Positions 34,999-43,799 of a stretch of 53,006 bases of DNA are shown here, in pieces (position 1 is the first letter of the stretch; the number at the start of each line of letters is the position of its first letter). Source of the DNA: Kordiimonadales bacterium (GTDB taxonomy: Bacteria > Pseudomonadota > Alphaproteobacteria > Sphingomonadales > Kordiimonadaceae); assembly GCA_002401685.1 (NCBI GenBank), contig NVTU01000043.1, positions 1 to 53,006 on the forward strand. Reading direction: 5' to 3'. The position numbers and the translations under genes were made by a program. The notes below the pieces were generated by a model. It did no database searches. It saw only the letters and a program-made list of their open reading frames with translations, and was not told the DNA's origin.

Positions 34999-35760
34999 AT
35001 GGTGGGGAAATTTTCAGCGGTAGCGATCGCCGGATTTATGGCGTGTACTGCTTTTTCCGGCGCCGCATACGCGCAAGACAACTGGAGCTACTCCGGCAAC
35101 AATGGCCCAGCGAATTGGCACCAGCTTTCGCCCGCCAACAGCGTTTGCCGCACCGGTCAGCAGCAAAGCCCAATCAATATTGAAGGTACGGACCCTGTTA
35201 TCATGCACCGGTTGGTAACAGACTATCAGGTCGCGCCGATCAATCTCAAGAATAGAGGCCATTCAATTGGCATGACCTACACACCCGGTAGTATCATGCG
35301 TGTCGGCGCTCGTTTCTATACATTGAACGGCATGACATTCCATACTCCGGCAGAGCACACAGTGGCTGGGCAAAGCTATCCTATGTCAATTCAGTCTTGG
35401 CATCGCGGGCCAGACGGCAGTGTTGCTATCATTGAAACCTTGGTAAAAGAAGGCCGTGAAAACGCTGCGATCAAAGAGATCTGGACTCATCTACCGCTCG
35501 AATCGGGACAGACATCGAAAATTGACGCCGTTCTCATCAACGCCCGGGATTTGATGCCAACGGACAAAGCGTATTTCCGCTATGTTGGTTCCTTAAGCAC
35601 TCCGCCTTGCACCGAAGGTGTTCAGTGGTACGTTTTGAAGCAACCGATAGAGCTTTCGAAACAGCAGATTGATCTAGTGCGCGGTATTGTTGGGGGCAAT
35701 AGCGCACGTCCGGTACAACGTCGTAATAACAGGATTATTCTCGATGCACGCCCTCAATAA
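34999..35760 (+). CDS. Alpha-carbonic anhydrase-like protein lacking two zinc ligands
   Basis: A 253-residue periplasmic protein with signal peptide MVGKFSAVAIAGFMACTAFS and likely cleavage after AYA (residue 25). The fold of alpha-carbonic anhydrase is clear: QQSPINIE, FHTPAEHTVAGQSYPM and SLSTPPCTEGVQWYVL, with the two cysteines (50, 204) that form the usual disulfide. In QFHFH-x-PSEH the first zinc His is Thr113 here; only His115 remains. The third ligand in YPMEAH is Gln132. Glu117 is Ser and Thr199 is Ser200. Two of three zinc ligands are therefore gone, so carbon dioxide hydration is unlikely. I start at the ATG at 34999. It overlaps the next gene by 17 bases. Confidence 0.85.
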   Translation: MVGKFSAVAIAGFMACTAFSGAAYAQDNWSYSGNNGPANWHQLSPANSVCRTGQQQSPINIEGTDPVIMHRLVTDYQVAPINLKNRGHSIGMTYTPGSIMRVGARFYTLNGMTFHTPAEHTVAGQSYPMSIQSWHRGPDGSVAIIETLVKEGRENAAIKEIWTHLPLESGQTSKIDAVLINARDLMPTDKAYFRYVGSLSTPPCTEGVQWYVLKQPIELSKQQIDLVRGIVGGNSARPVQRRNNRIILDARPQ

Positions 35761-36592
35761 AAGCACTGCACAGTCTCTTTCCGAAACAAACGGACCAATC
35801 CTTGGCCGCGCGATAACAGCCTCTGCTTTGCTGCTATTGCTCGGTGCCTGTTCTGGCGGTATTGGCCTGTTTAGCAGCAGCAACAACACTGCAAGCTCAG
35901 TGGGCGGCACTTTTCGGATGCAATCAAACGTACGGGATGCCGTGTGCGAAGGCCGCGCCGACGAAGCCGTTGCCATTATGAGCGCAGAGCCGCTTGCATC
36001 TCAACCTGACAAATTTTTTGTTGCGCTTGCAGTTGACGAAAGCGGCCATCCCGTGAGAGCACGCCAGCTTTACGTGCGGTTGATGCAGGTAGGATCACAA
36101 GAACGCGTGCTTGTTAACTGCGGTAACCGTGTTTTAGCAGACGGCACAGTGGCGAACGAAGCAGCCCGCAGGCTTGCGGCCGTCGCGCAGCAGATGGCGG
36201 CCCTGGACGCAAACCTGCGACCGACGCCTGCGCTCCATAGTGGCCTGCCTGCTCTAACGCCTAAGCGCAACACCACCGCAAGCAGCACTACGCCTTTCTC
36301 TCCCTCTGGTTCTGCAGCCGTGATCCAGAGACCCACTAGCCAATCTCCTTTCGGCAAATGGTTTGTACATTTGTCATCGTACAGATCGATTGAAAATGCA
36401 GAAGGCAACCGCGCCACACTGGAGCGGAAGTTCCCAAGGCTAAGTGGCTTAATTGACCAATGGCAGGTGAATGTAAATGGGCCTGCTATCCGGCTTGGCG
36501 TGCGTACCGACAATAGGGCGGAAGCGACAGCCATCTGTAATGCGATTAAAAGCCAAGGCAGCTACTGCGCAGTTTTAGACTCGTCTAAATAA
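35744..36592 (+). CDS. SPOR-domain lipoprotein
   Basis: A 282-residue protein with an unusually long 22-residue n-region, then a hydrophobic stretch ending in the lipobox LGAC (Cys36), which would anchor it in a membrane. The middle is a helical region of about 100 residues (DEAVAIMSAEP to NRVLADGTVANEAARRL) and a Ser/Thr/Pro linker. The last 75 residues (WFVHLSSYRSIENAEGNR to SQGSYCAVLD) have the SPOR pattern, which binds denuded peptidoglycan at division sites. Its ATG lies inside the carbonic anhydrase-like gene (17-base overlap), so both are co-translated and may work together at the cell wall. The link is inferred. Confidence 0.78.
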   Translation: MHALNKSTAQSLSETNGPILGRAITASALLLLLGACSGGIGLFSSSNNTASSVGGTFRMQSNVRDAVCEGRADEAVAIMSAEPLASQPDKFFVALAVDESGHPVRARQLYVRLMQVGSQERVLVNCGNRVLADGTVANEAARRLAAVAQQMAALDANLRPTPALHSGLPALTPKRNTTASSTTPFSPSGSAAVIQRPTSQSPFGKWFVHLSSYRSIENAEGNRATLERKFPRLSGLIDQWQVNVNGPAIRLGVRTDNRAEATAICNAIKSQGSYCAVLDSSK

Positions 36593-36803
36593 GCACGCCT
36601 ATTTTAGTAAGCGAGTTGACGTGAACGGCAGGAGTCCTAAACTTTCCGCCATGAAGACAAGACCATAAAGATTACAAAGTCTTCTAGGCCTCACGCTCAT
36701 TCGGCGCTGAGCCCAAACCCAATTCCCTTTCCTGATCTCAATTTCGCGCCATTTAATTACTTGGCGCAGATCCGATGTTGTGCCGCGCGCAAAGGCCCAC
36801 GTC

Positions 36804-37757
36804 ATGCAATTATCTGAGACACCTTCAAAACCCATTCGGTCCGGCATCTTATTGGCGGTAGGCGGTGCCATTCTGTTCTCGAGCAAGGGTATTTTCATTA
36901 AGTATGCCTATGCGGATGGCTTATCTACTGAAACGGTGATGCTGTTCCGCATGCTGCTATCTCTGCCGGTGTTTCTCTATATTGCCATCAAATCCTCCAA
37001 GGCCTTTTCCCGGTCCGACATTACGCGGCGCGACATAATGGCGGCGCTTTATTGCGGTATTTTTGGCTATTACCTATCGACTTGGCTTAGCTTTTTTAGC
37101 CTGCACTTTATTTCCGTTCAGCTGGAGCGGATCATTTTATTCAGCTACCCGGCGCTTGTTGTGCTCATGGCTGCTATAGCCGCGCGGGCCTGGCCGACGC
37201 GGCGCATGGGCGGGGCTGCCTTATTGACCTACCTGGGTGTAGCGTCTGTATTCGGATACGAACTTTTGGCAGGCAATACGGAACAGGCGTCACCAACAAA
37301 CATTGCCTTGGGGGCTGCATCTGTTGGCATGGCTGCCGTGTTTTACGCAAGCTATGTGCTTGCCTCAAAATCGCTCATTACCAAATTTGGCAGTGCACTG
37401 TTCACAGGTGTAACCATGTCCATCTCTGCTGTGGCCATTGGCATGCATAGCTTGATTATCGCCTTTTCCGAGCAGGACATGGCCACTTTTCTACCAGCAG
37501 GAAACAGCTTTATCCCTTTGGTTATGATCGCGGTCCTCGGCACCATCATTCCAAGCTTCATGCTGGCGGAAGCCATCGCTCGGGTCGGGCCCGAACGCAC
37601 TGCCATATCCGGCACAATGGGTCCGGTTGCCGCTGCGTTGATCGCCGTTACCTTCTTAGGGGAAGCATTCACGGTGTTCCACGCCTTATCGCTGGTACTG
37701 TGCACGGCCGGAATTGTCCTGATCACACGCCGAAAAAGTAAAACTATGAAGGAATAA
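36804..37757 (+). CDS. EamA/DMT family transporter (second)
   Basis: A 317-residue membrane permease with ten predicted helices in two EamA repeats: ILLAVGGAILFSSKGIFIKYAY in helix 1, QLERIILFSYPALVVLMAAI at the end of the first repeat, and GPERTAISGTMGPVAAALIAVTFLGE in the second. This last pattern is typical of DMT exporters. The substrate is unknown. The ATG at 36804 is preceded by a weak AAAGG; a GTG at 36780 is possible. It is only distantly like the EamA protein at 30722. The 211 bases upstream hold no recognisable gene. Confidence 0.86.
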   Translation: MQLSETPSKPIRSGILLAVGGAILFSSKGIFIKYAYADGLSTETVMLFRMLLSLPVFLYIAIKSSKAFSRSDITRRDIMAALYCGIFGYYLSTWLSFFSLHFISVQLERIILFSYPALVVLMAAIAARAWPTRRMGGAALLTYLGVASVFGYELLAGNTEQASPTNIALGAASVGMAAVFYASYVLASKSLITKFGSALFTGVTMSISAVAIGMHSLIIAFSEQDMATFLPAGNSFIPLVMIAVLGTIIPSFMLAEAIARVGPERTAISGTMGPVAAALIAVTFLGEAFTVFHALSLVLCTAGIVLITRRKSKTMKE

Positions 37758-37904
37758 CCCGTTGATTTCAGCTGGTTACCGCACCAAACAACTTCAAGCT
37801 GGATCAACGGCACCGGCTTGCCTATGATGCCGCCACACGGCGCAGCTCGGGGTGGGCATGCGCCTTTAAAATAATAAGCATTTTTGCTTGGGGAGAATTT
37901 GATC

Positions 37905-39269
37905 ATGGCTGGAGCAGCAGGTCAACAACAGTGGTCGTCCCGTTGGACGTTTCTACTCGCAGCCGTCGGCAGTGCCGTCGGTCTTGGTAATATCTGGAAA
38001 TTTCCGTTTGAAGCGGGCCAAGGCGGAGGCGGTGCCTTTGTTCTTGTATATTTGGCGTTTGTATTCGCCGTTGGTTTGCCGGTATTGATGGCTGAGCTTT
38101 CGCTTGGTCGTCGGGGCAAAATGTCCCCTATCGGTACAATGGAGAAGATCGCGAAAGAAGAAGGCCGCAGCAAAGCCTGGAGCATCATCGGGTGGTCTGG
38201 TGTTGTTGGCGGTTTTATCGTGATCAGCTTCTACGCCGTCGTTGGCGGCTGGGTGCTCGCCTACATCGTGAAAGCCTTTTCAGGGTTCGCGGGCTTTGAT
38301 GCCGCAATTTCCACTGACACATTTGTAGCTTATATTTCTGATCCGGTTTGGCCTGTTGTATCTCAGTTTGCCTTTATTGCCATTACCATCGGTATCGTGA
38401 TGCGCGGTGTAAAGGGCGGCTTGGAAAAAGCTGTTACCTATTTGATGCCGGCATTATTCGCGCTGCTATTAGGGCTCGTGATTTATTCAGCCATAAACGG
38501 CGCCTTTGCAGAGACGCTGACATTCCTGTTCAGCCCAGACTTTAGCAAGCTAACGCTCGATACTGTGTTGAACGCGCTTGGTTTGGCCTTCTTCTCTTTG
38601 TCACTCGCACTTGGGTCAATCATGACCTACGGCGCGTATCTGACGAAAGATATCAATATCCCGCGTGCGGCTATCGCGATTTCGCTCGCTGATAGTGCGG
38701 TTGCTTTGATGGCAGGCCTTGCGATATTCCCAATCGTTTTCAAGTACGGGCTAGATCCTGCTGGTGGCGGCGGTTTGGTGTTCACAACCTTGCCAATTGC
38801 CTTCGGCCAGATGACGGGCGGCATTATTGTTGGCGTACTGTTCTTCTTCCTTCTTGCCGTAGCGGCAGTAACAAGTGCGATCTCACTGCTTGAGCCAGCG
38901 GTTTCGTATGTGTCCGAGCGCTTGGGCGCTGACCGTAAGAAAGTAACACTGTATCTTGGCCTTGCTGCTTTCCTACTAGGTACTCTTTCAGCATGGAGCC
39001 AGGGCGGTAACATCCTCAGCGATGTCAAAATACTTGGTGCTGACATCATGGGCGTTAAAGATTATCTGACCAACAATATCATGATGCCACTGGGCGGTAT
39101 GTTCATTGCGCTGTTTGTTGGTTGGTTCGTAAGTCGGAAAAACATGATGGAAGAATTGGCGATGGAAGAAAGTACTTTCCGGATCTGGTATTTCCTTGTG
39201 CGCTTTGTTTGCCCGACGGCAATCGGTGCTGTGTTTGTATCAATACTTTACAACACAATCGTCGGCTAA
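37905..39269 (+). CDS. Sodium-dependent transporter (neurotransmitter:sodium symporter family)
   Basis: A 454-residue transporter with about eleven to twelve membrane helices. The N-terminus has the family signature SSRWTFLLAAVGSAVGLGNIWKFPFEAGQGGGGAF, the sodium- and substrate-binding helix 1 of LeuT-type symporters. Other markers are MAELSLGRRGKMSPIG, LSLALGSIMTYGAY and SLLEPAVSYVSERL. It imports an amino acid or related solute with sodium; the substrate is not evident. GGGGAGAATTTGATC precedes the ATG at 37905. A terminator follows at 39299-39325. It is probably transcribed alone. Confidence 0.93.
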   Translation: MAGAAGQQQWSSRWTFLLAAVGSAVGLGNIWKFPFEAGQGGGGAFVLVYLAFVFAVGLPVLMAELSLGRRGKMSPIGTMEKIAKEEGRSKAWSIIGWSGVVGGFIVISFYAVVGGWVLAYIVKAFSGFAGFDAAISTDTFVAYISDPVWPVVSQFAFIAITIGIVMRGVKGGLEKAVTYLMPALFALLLGLVIYSAINGAFAETLTFLFSPDFSKLTLDTVLNALGLAFFSLSLALGSIMTYGAYLTKDINIPRAAIAISLADSAVALMAGLAIFPIVFKYGLDPAGGGGLVFTTLPIAFGQMTGGIIVGVLFFFLLAVAAVTSAISLLEPAVSYVSERLGADRKKVTLYLGLAAFLLGTLSAWSQGGNILSDVKILGADIMGVKDYLTNNIMMPLGGMFIALFVGWFVSRKNMMEELAMEESTFRIWYFLVRFVCPTAIGAVFVSILYNTIVG

Positions 39270-39298
39270 CGCTCAGCTACCCAACCAATAACCGAATG

Positions 39299-39325
39299 AA
39301 AAGGGGGCCTCAGGGTCCCTTTTTT
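39299..39325 (+). terminator. Rho-independent terminator after the NSS transporter
   Basis: AAAAGGG pairs with CCCTTTTT around an imperfect inner stem (CC/GG), followed by T residues. It lies about 30 bases after the stop of the transporter gene. Confidence 0.75.
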
Positions 39326-39414
39326 AATGGGCAAATAGCTTGGCACGTTAGATAAACTTCCTTTTTTCAGAGGTGCCGGATACCTACTTTAGAGAAAATA
39401 AAAGGGCGAACATT

Positions 39415-39846
39415 ATGGACACCAATACAGAAGTAACAACAGGCGGCTGCCTGTGCGGCGCGGTACGGTACGAGATAAAAGGGCCGCTGCGCGATATTGT
39501 GAATTGCCACTGCAGCATGTGCCAAAAGCTACACGGCATATACGGCGCCCACAGCAAAGCCCGCAAAATCAATATTACCATGACAAATGAAACTGGCCTC
39601 AGCTGGTACAAGACATCTGACGTTGCTCAGCGCGGGTTTTGCCGCGACTGTGGTTCGAGCCTGTTTTGGCAACCGTTTGATCTAGACGCTACAGGCATTA
39701 TTGCAGGATCGCTGGATGGTCCGACCAATCTAAAAACGATGGGTCATATATTTGTTGGCGAAAAGTCTGACTTTTATGAGATTACAGATGACCTGCCGCA
39801 GTTCGAAAAGTCGTCAGACGGCAAGCTGGTTAACGATTACAAATAG
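39415..39846 (+). CDS. GFA / CENP-V family zinc protein
   Basis: A 143-residue protein with GGCLCGAVRYEIKG, NCHCSMCQKLHG, and a later FCRDCGSSLFW. The CxCG, CxCxxC and CxxC cysteine groups are those of the glutathione-dependent formaldehyde-activating (GFA) fold, which binds two zinc ions. Many members have no proven enzyme role, so I would not assign formaldehyde detoxification. AAAGGG lies about ten bases before the ATG at 39415; a longer frame to 39373 lacks support. It is convergent with sufE, sharing a small terminator-like hairpin. Confidence 0.88.
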   Translation: MDTNTEVTTGGCLCGAVRYEIKGPLRDIVNCHCSMCQKLHGIYGAHSKARKINITMTNETGLSWYKTSDVAQRGFCRDCGSSLFWQPFDLDATGIIAGSLDGPTNLKTMGHIFVGEKSDFYEITDDLPQFEKSSDGKLVNDYK

Positions 39847-39851
39847 AAGCA

Positions 39852-39878
39852 TGCCACCCTTTGACAGGGTGCCATTTT
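39852..39878. terminator. Small hairpin between convergent GFA and sufE genes
   Basis: TGCCACCC (39852-39859) pairs with GGGTGCCA (39867-39874), with one mismatch, around a seven-base loop; four T follow on the plus strand. It probably ends the GFA transcript and may overlap the sufE stop. Confidence 0.5.
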
Positions 39879-40293
39879 AACCGATTGCGGCAATGGCCTG
39901 AATACGTTCAACCATCGAAAACAAGCCGTTCGCCCGCATCGGCGACAGGTGCGAGGACAAGCCTAGTGTGTCGAGAATTTTGCGCGCATCAATGGCTTTT
40001 ATCTCGGCAGCTGTTTTGCCCGAAAAGATCAATAACATAATGGCAACAAGGCCCTTAACGATGAAGGCGTCGCTGTCACCGCGCAGGTGAATGCGACCGT
40101 CCACGTCTGTGGTTGGCACCAGCCACACCTGGCTTTGGCAGCCCCGGACTTTATAGTCTTCGGTCATCTCAGAAGGGGCGAGTGGGATTAATTTTTTACC
40201 TAGATCGATGATGTACCGATAACGATCCTCCCAGTCCTCAAGAAACTCAAAGGTATCCACAATTTCAACGATCGTTGTATTTTCTAGTGACAT
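39877..40293 (-). CDS. sufE: SufE family Fe-S cluster sulfur acceptor
   Basis: A 138-residue protein with DTFEFLEDWEDRYRYIIDLGKKL, the active cysteine in YKVRGCQSQVWLV, FIVKGLVAIMLLIFSGKTAAEI and SPMRANGLFSMVERI. SufE takes sulfur from the cysteine desulfurase SufS and passes it to the SufBCD scaffold. I choose the ATG at 40293 because GGA lies six bases ahead; an ATG at 40299 and a TTG at 40308 are in frame. No suf operon genes are adjacent, as is usual for alphaproteobacterial sufE. Confidence 0.92.
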   Translation of the reverse strand: MSLENTTIVEIVDTFEFLEDWEDRYRYIIDLGKKLIPLAPSEMTEDYKVRGCQSQVWLVPTTDVDGRIHLRGDSDAFIVKGLVAIMLLIFSGKTAAEIKAIDARKILDTLGLSSHLSPMRANGLFSMVERIQAIAAIG

Positions 40294-40434
40294 GTTCATT
40301 CCAAACAACTACAAAACCTTGACAGCCGGGTCCATACGACACCCTAATGCTGCCCAGACGTCTATAGAAATAACCCCGCTAAGAAAAGCGGAAAATTAGA
40401 CGCATTGTTTTGATTTACCGCGGGGGAAACGCAA

Positions 40435-41811
40435 ATGTCAGCTAACGGACCAGATGAGACCTCGAAATATCCTAAACCAAGCGTCGCCTGGTATATGGTG
40501 ATCTTGCTGTTGGTTATCTATACTTTTTCTTTCATCGACCGGCAAATACTTGGGCTTCTTGGAGGTCAGGTCATCGAAGAGTTCGATTTGACCCTGACTG
40601 AGTTTGGCTTGTTAACGGGTTTCGGTTTCGCCCTATTCTATACGGTTTTTGGCCTGTTATGTGCACGTATTGCCGACAGCAAGAGCCGCCGAGGCCTTAT
40701 CGCGGTTGGCTTGATCCTATGGAGTGTGATGACAGCGGCCACGGCTCTGGCGCGTAGTTTCACCAGTTTATTTTTATTCCGGGTAGGTGTCGGTGTCGGC
40801 GAAGCAACGTTGGCCCCTGCTGCGAACAGCCTTCTGGCTGACAGTTTCCCTAAACACAAAATCTCAATGGCGATGTCGGTGTACTCAATGGGCATTCCCA
40901 TCGGCACAGCGCTTGCCTTCATTGTTGGCGGTAGTGTTATTGGCATGGCAGACATTCTGCCTGATGTGGCTTTGCCTGGCGACATATTGATCACCGGCTG
41001 GCGCAAAGTATTTTTGATTGTCGGCTTACCCGGCCTTCTATTGGCGGTTTTATTACTGACCTTCAAAGAACCCAGCCGCAAAGGCGTCACCGGAGCAGGC
41101 AATGCTGTACCTGTGCGCGATGTCGCAAAGCATGTATGGAGCCGCGGGAGGGCTTACGCCGCTATTTGCATCGGTGTATCCCTAAATGCTGCGCTTGGCT
41201 TTGGTAGCGCTATTTTCGTTGCCCTCTTTTTCTTCAATTACCACGACGTAGGGCCAGCCGAAGTTGGCATCACCTTTGGTACAATATCCATTATCACGGG
41301 ACCACTTGGGCTGTTGCTCGGTGGATATTTGGCGGACCGCTGGTACAAAAAAGGCCGTAAAGACGGCCACATCCTGGCCTTGATGGTTGCGCCGCTCGGC
41401 TATGCTATTCCAAGTATCGCTTTCCCCCTGATCGGAGACACGACAACAGCGTGGGTTGTGCTAGGCATCTCGAACTTGTTTATCAACCTACCGTCTGGCG
41501 TTGCTTATGCCAGCCTGCAACTGATCACGCCCAACCAGATGCGCGGCCAGATCATTGCCATGTATGTGCTGTGTACCAGCATCATTGGCTACGGCGCTGG
41601 ACCGCTCCTACTGGGCTTGTTCACCGACAAGCTCTTTGGCGGGGACCCGATGAAACTGCATCTTTCTTTGATCTTGCTGGCAGCTATCACCGTTCCTCTC
41701 GGCTTAGCCGCTTTCCAATGGGGCCGCAAAGCCTACGCCAAGGCGCTTGTCGAGGAAGAAGCACGGCTCGAAGCCCAAGCAGAAATGAGCGACGCCAAGG
41801 AAGCCGCTTAA
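40435..41811 (+). CDS. MFS transporter, spinster-like
   Basis: A 458-residue twelve-helix transporter of the major facilitator superfamily. Markers are YTFSFIDRQILGLLGGQVIEEFDLTLTEFGLLTGFGFALFYTV, the loop between helices 2 and 3 with ARIADSKSRRGLI, and RVGVGVGEATLAPAANSLLAD. These are the signature of the spinster-type subfamily common in sphingomonads and relatives. The substrate is unknown. GGGGGAAA precedes the ATG. It ends at a bidirectional hairpin facing the serine hydrolase. Confidence 0.9.
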   Translation: MSANGPDETSKYPKPSVAWYMVILLLVIYTFSFIDRQILGLLGGQVIEEFDLTLTEFGLLTGFGFALFYTVFGLLCARIADSKSRRGLIAVGLILWSVMTAATALARSFTSLFLFRVGVGVGEATLAPAANSLLADSFPKHKISMAMSVYSMGIPIGTALAFIVGGSVIGMADILPDVALPGDILITGWRKVFLIVGLPGLLLAVLLLTFKEPSRKGVTGAGNAVPVRDVAKHVWSRGRAYAAICIGVSLNAALGFGSAIFVALFFFNYHDVGPAEVGITFGTISIITGPLGLLLGGYLADRWYKKGRKDGHILALMVAPLGYAIPSIAFPLIGDTTTAWVVLGISNLFINLPSGVAYASLQLITPNQMRGQIIAMYVLCTSIIGYGAGPLLLGLFTDKLFGGDPMKLHLSLILLAAITVPLGLAAFQWGRKAYAKALVEEEARLEAQAEMSDAKEAA

Positions 41812-41819
41812 ATTCAAGT

Positions 41820-41853
41820 GGCGCGTCACCGGCACAATCGCCAGTGACGCGCC
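41820..41853. terminator. Bidirectional hairpin between convergent MFS and serine hydrolase genes
   Basis: GGCGCGTCAC (41820-41829) pairs perfectly with GTGACGCGCC (41844-41853) around a 14-base loop. It lies 9 bases after one stop and 8 bases after the other, so it may serve both transcripts. There is no U run on either side. Confidence 0.55.
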
Positions 41854-41860
41854 CTAGCCA

Positions 41861-43600
41861 TCACTTCATCGCGTTTTCCACTTTATCAGCCTCTGCTTTC
41901 TTCCCGCTTTCTCTCAGGCGCTCCGCAAGCTTTCTTAGCACCGCCTTTGACGGATAATCATGCAAGCTCACGCCGGAAGACCGGAAGGCGCTGGTGCTCG
42001 ATGTGGCGTCGCGGGCCCATGTTACGCTGCCATCCTCAGCTATGAGAGAGACCGCATCAATTTGCGGCCACCCTTTTACCTTTTTTGTTTCGAGCAATAT
42101 TTTCACTGACGATATTGTCCGCGGTGCTGACAGCCGAAACTCCACAACAGGTGCGCCGTTATCAGCAACCGTATGCACCGGGCTTGCTTCAACTTTTACA
42201 CCGTCAAACTCAACGCCTGTTAGGGATTCGGGTATTTGGGTAAATTGGACACGCACAGCAGTGACCGGCTTCTCGGCGTCGAAATCCAGCTTTATCCATT
42301 CTTCCCCGGCATCTGCGGTTGCAGGGGCCCAGGCTCTGCGGCTTTCACCTACACCGCCGTTAGGTTCTCCCACCGCTTGAATGGCAGCAGCATTTGCTAG
42401 CGGCGCCTTGCTCCAATCCAAGGTTTTCACATAGTCGGCGGCGGCTTCGTGCTCGCCTGCCAGGATATGGGACAAGTATATCGCAAGCGGAGTTGCTGGC
42501 GCGGCTAGCTGAGGCCCCGCACCAATGGCAATCCGCAAACTGTTTAACGACAAGGCTTGGCTACCAACACGGCCGAGCTTGCTGTGGTTTGCCATCACGG
42601 CAACGGCAGTATCCGACCCCTTCACCCAGAAAAGCGACGATAAGAACCCGTCGGCCGCGCCTGTCGCCAGCATCAAAGTACCCAGTTGATCATCTTTATG
42701 AATGATCTCCCAGCCCATCACCTGCCCGGTACTGCGGCCATCCCTTGGTGTGAACATTATCTCAGCCATTTCTAGGCCGAGAAGGCTGTCACCTTTTAGT
42801 GCCCGCGTGAAGGCGATAAGGTCTCGACTTGTGGTGAACAGCCCGCTAGCCCCAAAAAGCATAGGCCTGTCATAGTCGTCCTTAGCCGTTCTTTTTGGGG
42901 TTAGAATATCATCGCTTTTATAGCCGGCTGCATAAAGCCCAACCTGCTCGTCCAACTGGCCGATGCTGCTGTTCGTCATGCCCGCAGGTGTAAGTATCTT
43001 TTCCTGAATAAGGCCAGCAAACGGATGGCCAGATACACGCTGCAAGATCAGCGCTAATAGATGATAGCCGGTATTTGAATAGCTACCACTCGTGCCTGGT
43101 TCAAAATTGAGAGGGGCCTCGTTTAATACCTGCATTAAGTCGGCAGTGGTTGGGTTTTCCTTGCCGCCTAAGCGCTCGGTATGGTCGCGCATAACGCCAC
43201 TGGTATGCATCAGCAGATGCCTCACCGTGACCGTTTCCCCCATATCGCTTGTTAGCGCAGGGAAAAACTGGCCGATGGGTGCATCAAGCGCCAACTTCTC
43301 TGCCTCAACTAATTGCAAGACGGCCACGGCTGTCAGCGCCTTGGTGATAGAAGCCGCATAAAACCGGGTATCCGGCGTATTTGCGAGACCAGCTTCAATG
43401 TTTGCCTTACCGTAAGCTTGGTCAAATATGAGGTCGTTATTCACAAGCGCTGTCACGCTACCCTGAAACTGGCCTGTCTCAACATAAGCCCGCACAAGGG
43501 CCGCCATTTGGTCTTTTTTTGATTGTTCTGGTGCTGACTGACAGTAAGCACCGAAAGTAATGACAACCGCTGCTGCCAAGCCCATAAAACTGAGTTTCAA
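41861..43600 (-). CDS. Secreted serine hydrolase (beta-lactamase family) with a C-terminal discoidin-like domain
   Basis: An exported protein of about 579 residues. The serine beta-lactamase/DD-peptidase fold has the S-x-x-K motif in YAASITKAL (Ser84, Lys87) and Y-x-N in YSNTGY (174-176). The third motif is usually HTG or KTG but reads ATG in LATGAADGF. Residues from about 420 to 540 (EEWIKLDFDAEKPVTAVRVQFTQ onward) look like an F5/8-type (discoidin) carbohydrate-binding module. I prefer a TTG start at 43600, which has AGGAG seven bases ahead and gives MKLSFMGLAAAVV as signal peptide; an ATG at 43630 has no ribosome site. The substrate is unknown. Confidence 0.82.
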   Translation of the reverse strand: MKLSFMGLAAAVVITFGAYCQSAPEQSKKDQMAALVRAYVETGQFQGSVTALVNNDLIFDQAYGKANIEAGLANTPDTRFYAASITKALTAVAVLQLVEAEKLALDAPIGQFFPALTSDMGETVTVRHLLMHTSGVMRDHTERLGGKENPTTADLMQVLNEAPLNFEPGTSGSYSNTGYHLLALILQRVSGHPFAGLIQEKILTPAGMTNSSIGQLDEQVGLYAAGYKSDDILTPKRTAKDDYDRPMLFGASGLFTTSRDLIAFTRALKGDSLLGLEMAEIMFTPRDGRSTGQVMGWEIIHKDDQLGTLMLATGAADGFLSSLFWVKGSDTAVAVMANHSKLGRVGSQALSLNSLRIAIGAGPQLAAPATPLAIYLSHILAGEHEAAADYVKTLDWSKAPLANAAAIQAVGEPNGGVGESRRAWAPATADAGEEWIKLDFDAEKPVTAVRVQFTQIPESLTGVEFDGVKVEASPVHTVADNGAPVVEFRLSAPRTISSVKILLETKKVKGWPQIDAVSLIAEDGSVTWARDATSSTSAFRSSGVSLHDYPSKAVLRKLAERLRESGKKAEADKVENAMK

Positions 43601-43703
43601 TGGAAATCTCCTATTCCAAATCTTGTTCATTGATGTTTTATGCGCTGAATATTTTTTTTGTAACTTAGCCTACTATGCGGTGTTGCATAGTGTTTTTTTT
43701 CAT

Positions 43704-43740
43704 AAAAAAAGGACAGAGGCGGCCAAATACCTCTGTCCTT
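43704..43740 (-). terminator. Rho-independent terminator of the psp operon
   Basis: AAGGACAGAGG (43709-43719) pairs perfectly with CCTCTGTCCTT (43730-43740). On the minus strand the stem is followed by a T run (43710-43704). It lies about 60 bases after the pspC stop and closes the psp operon. Confidence 0.9.
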
Positions 43741-43799
43741 GGTTGTCCTTCGCTTCCGGGAGGAAGAGAAAGGCAGTAACCTCTAGTAGTGGATTATTT

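Noticed and set aside
36599..36898. Minus-strand frame of 99 residues before the second EamA gene
   Set aside because: It overlaps the transporter start antisense, has no family likeness and no ribosome site.
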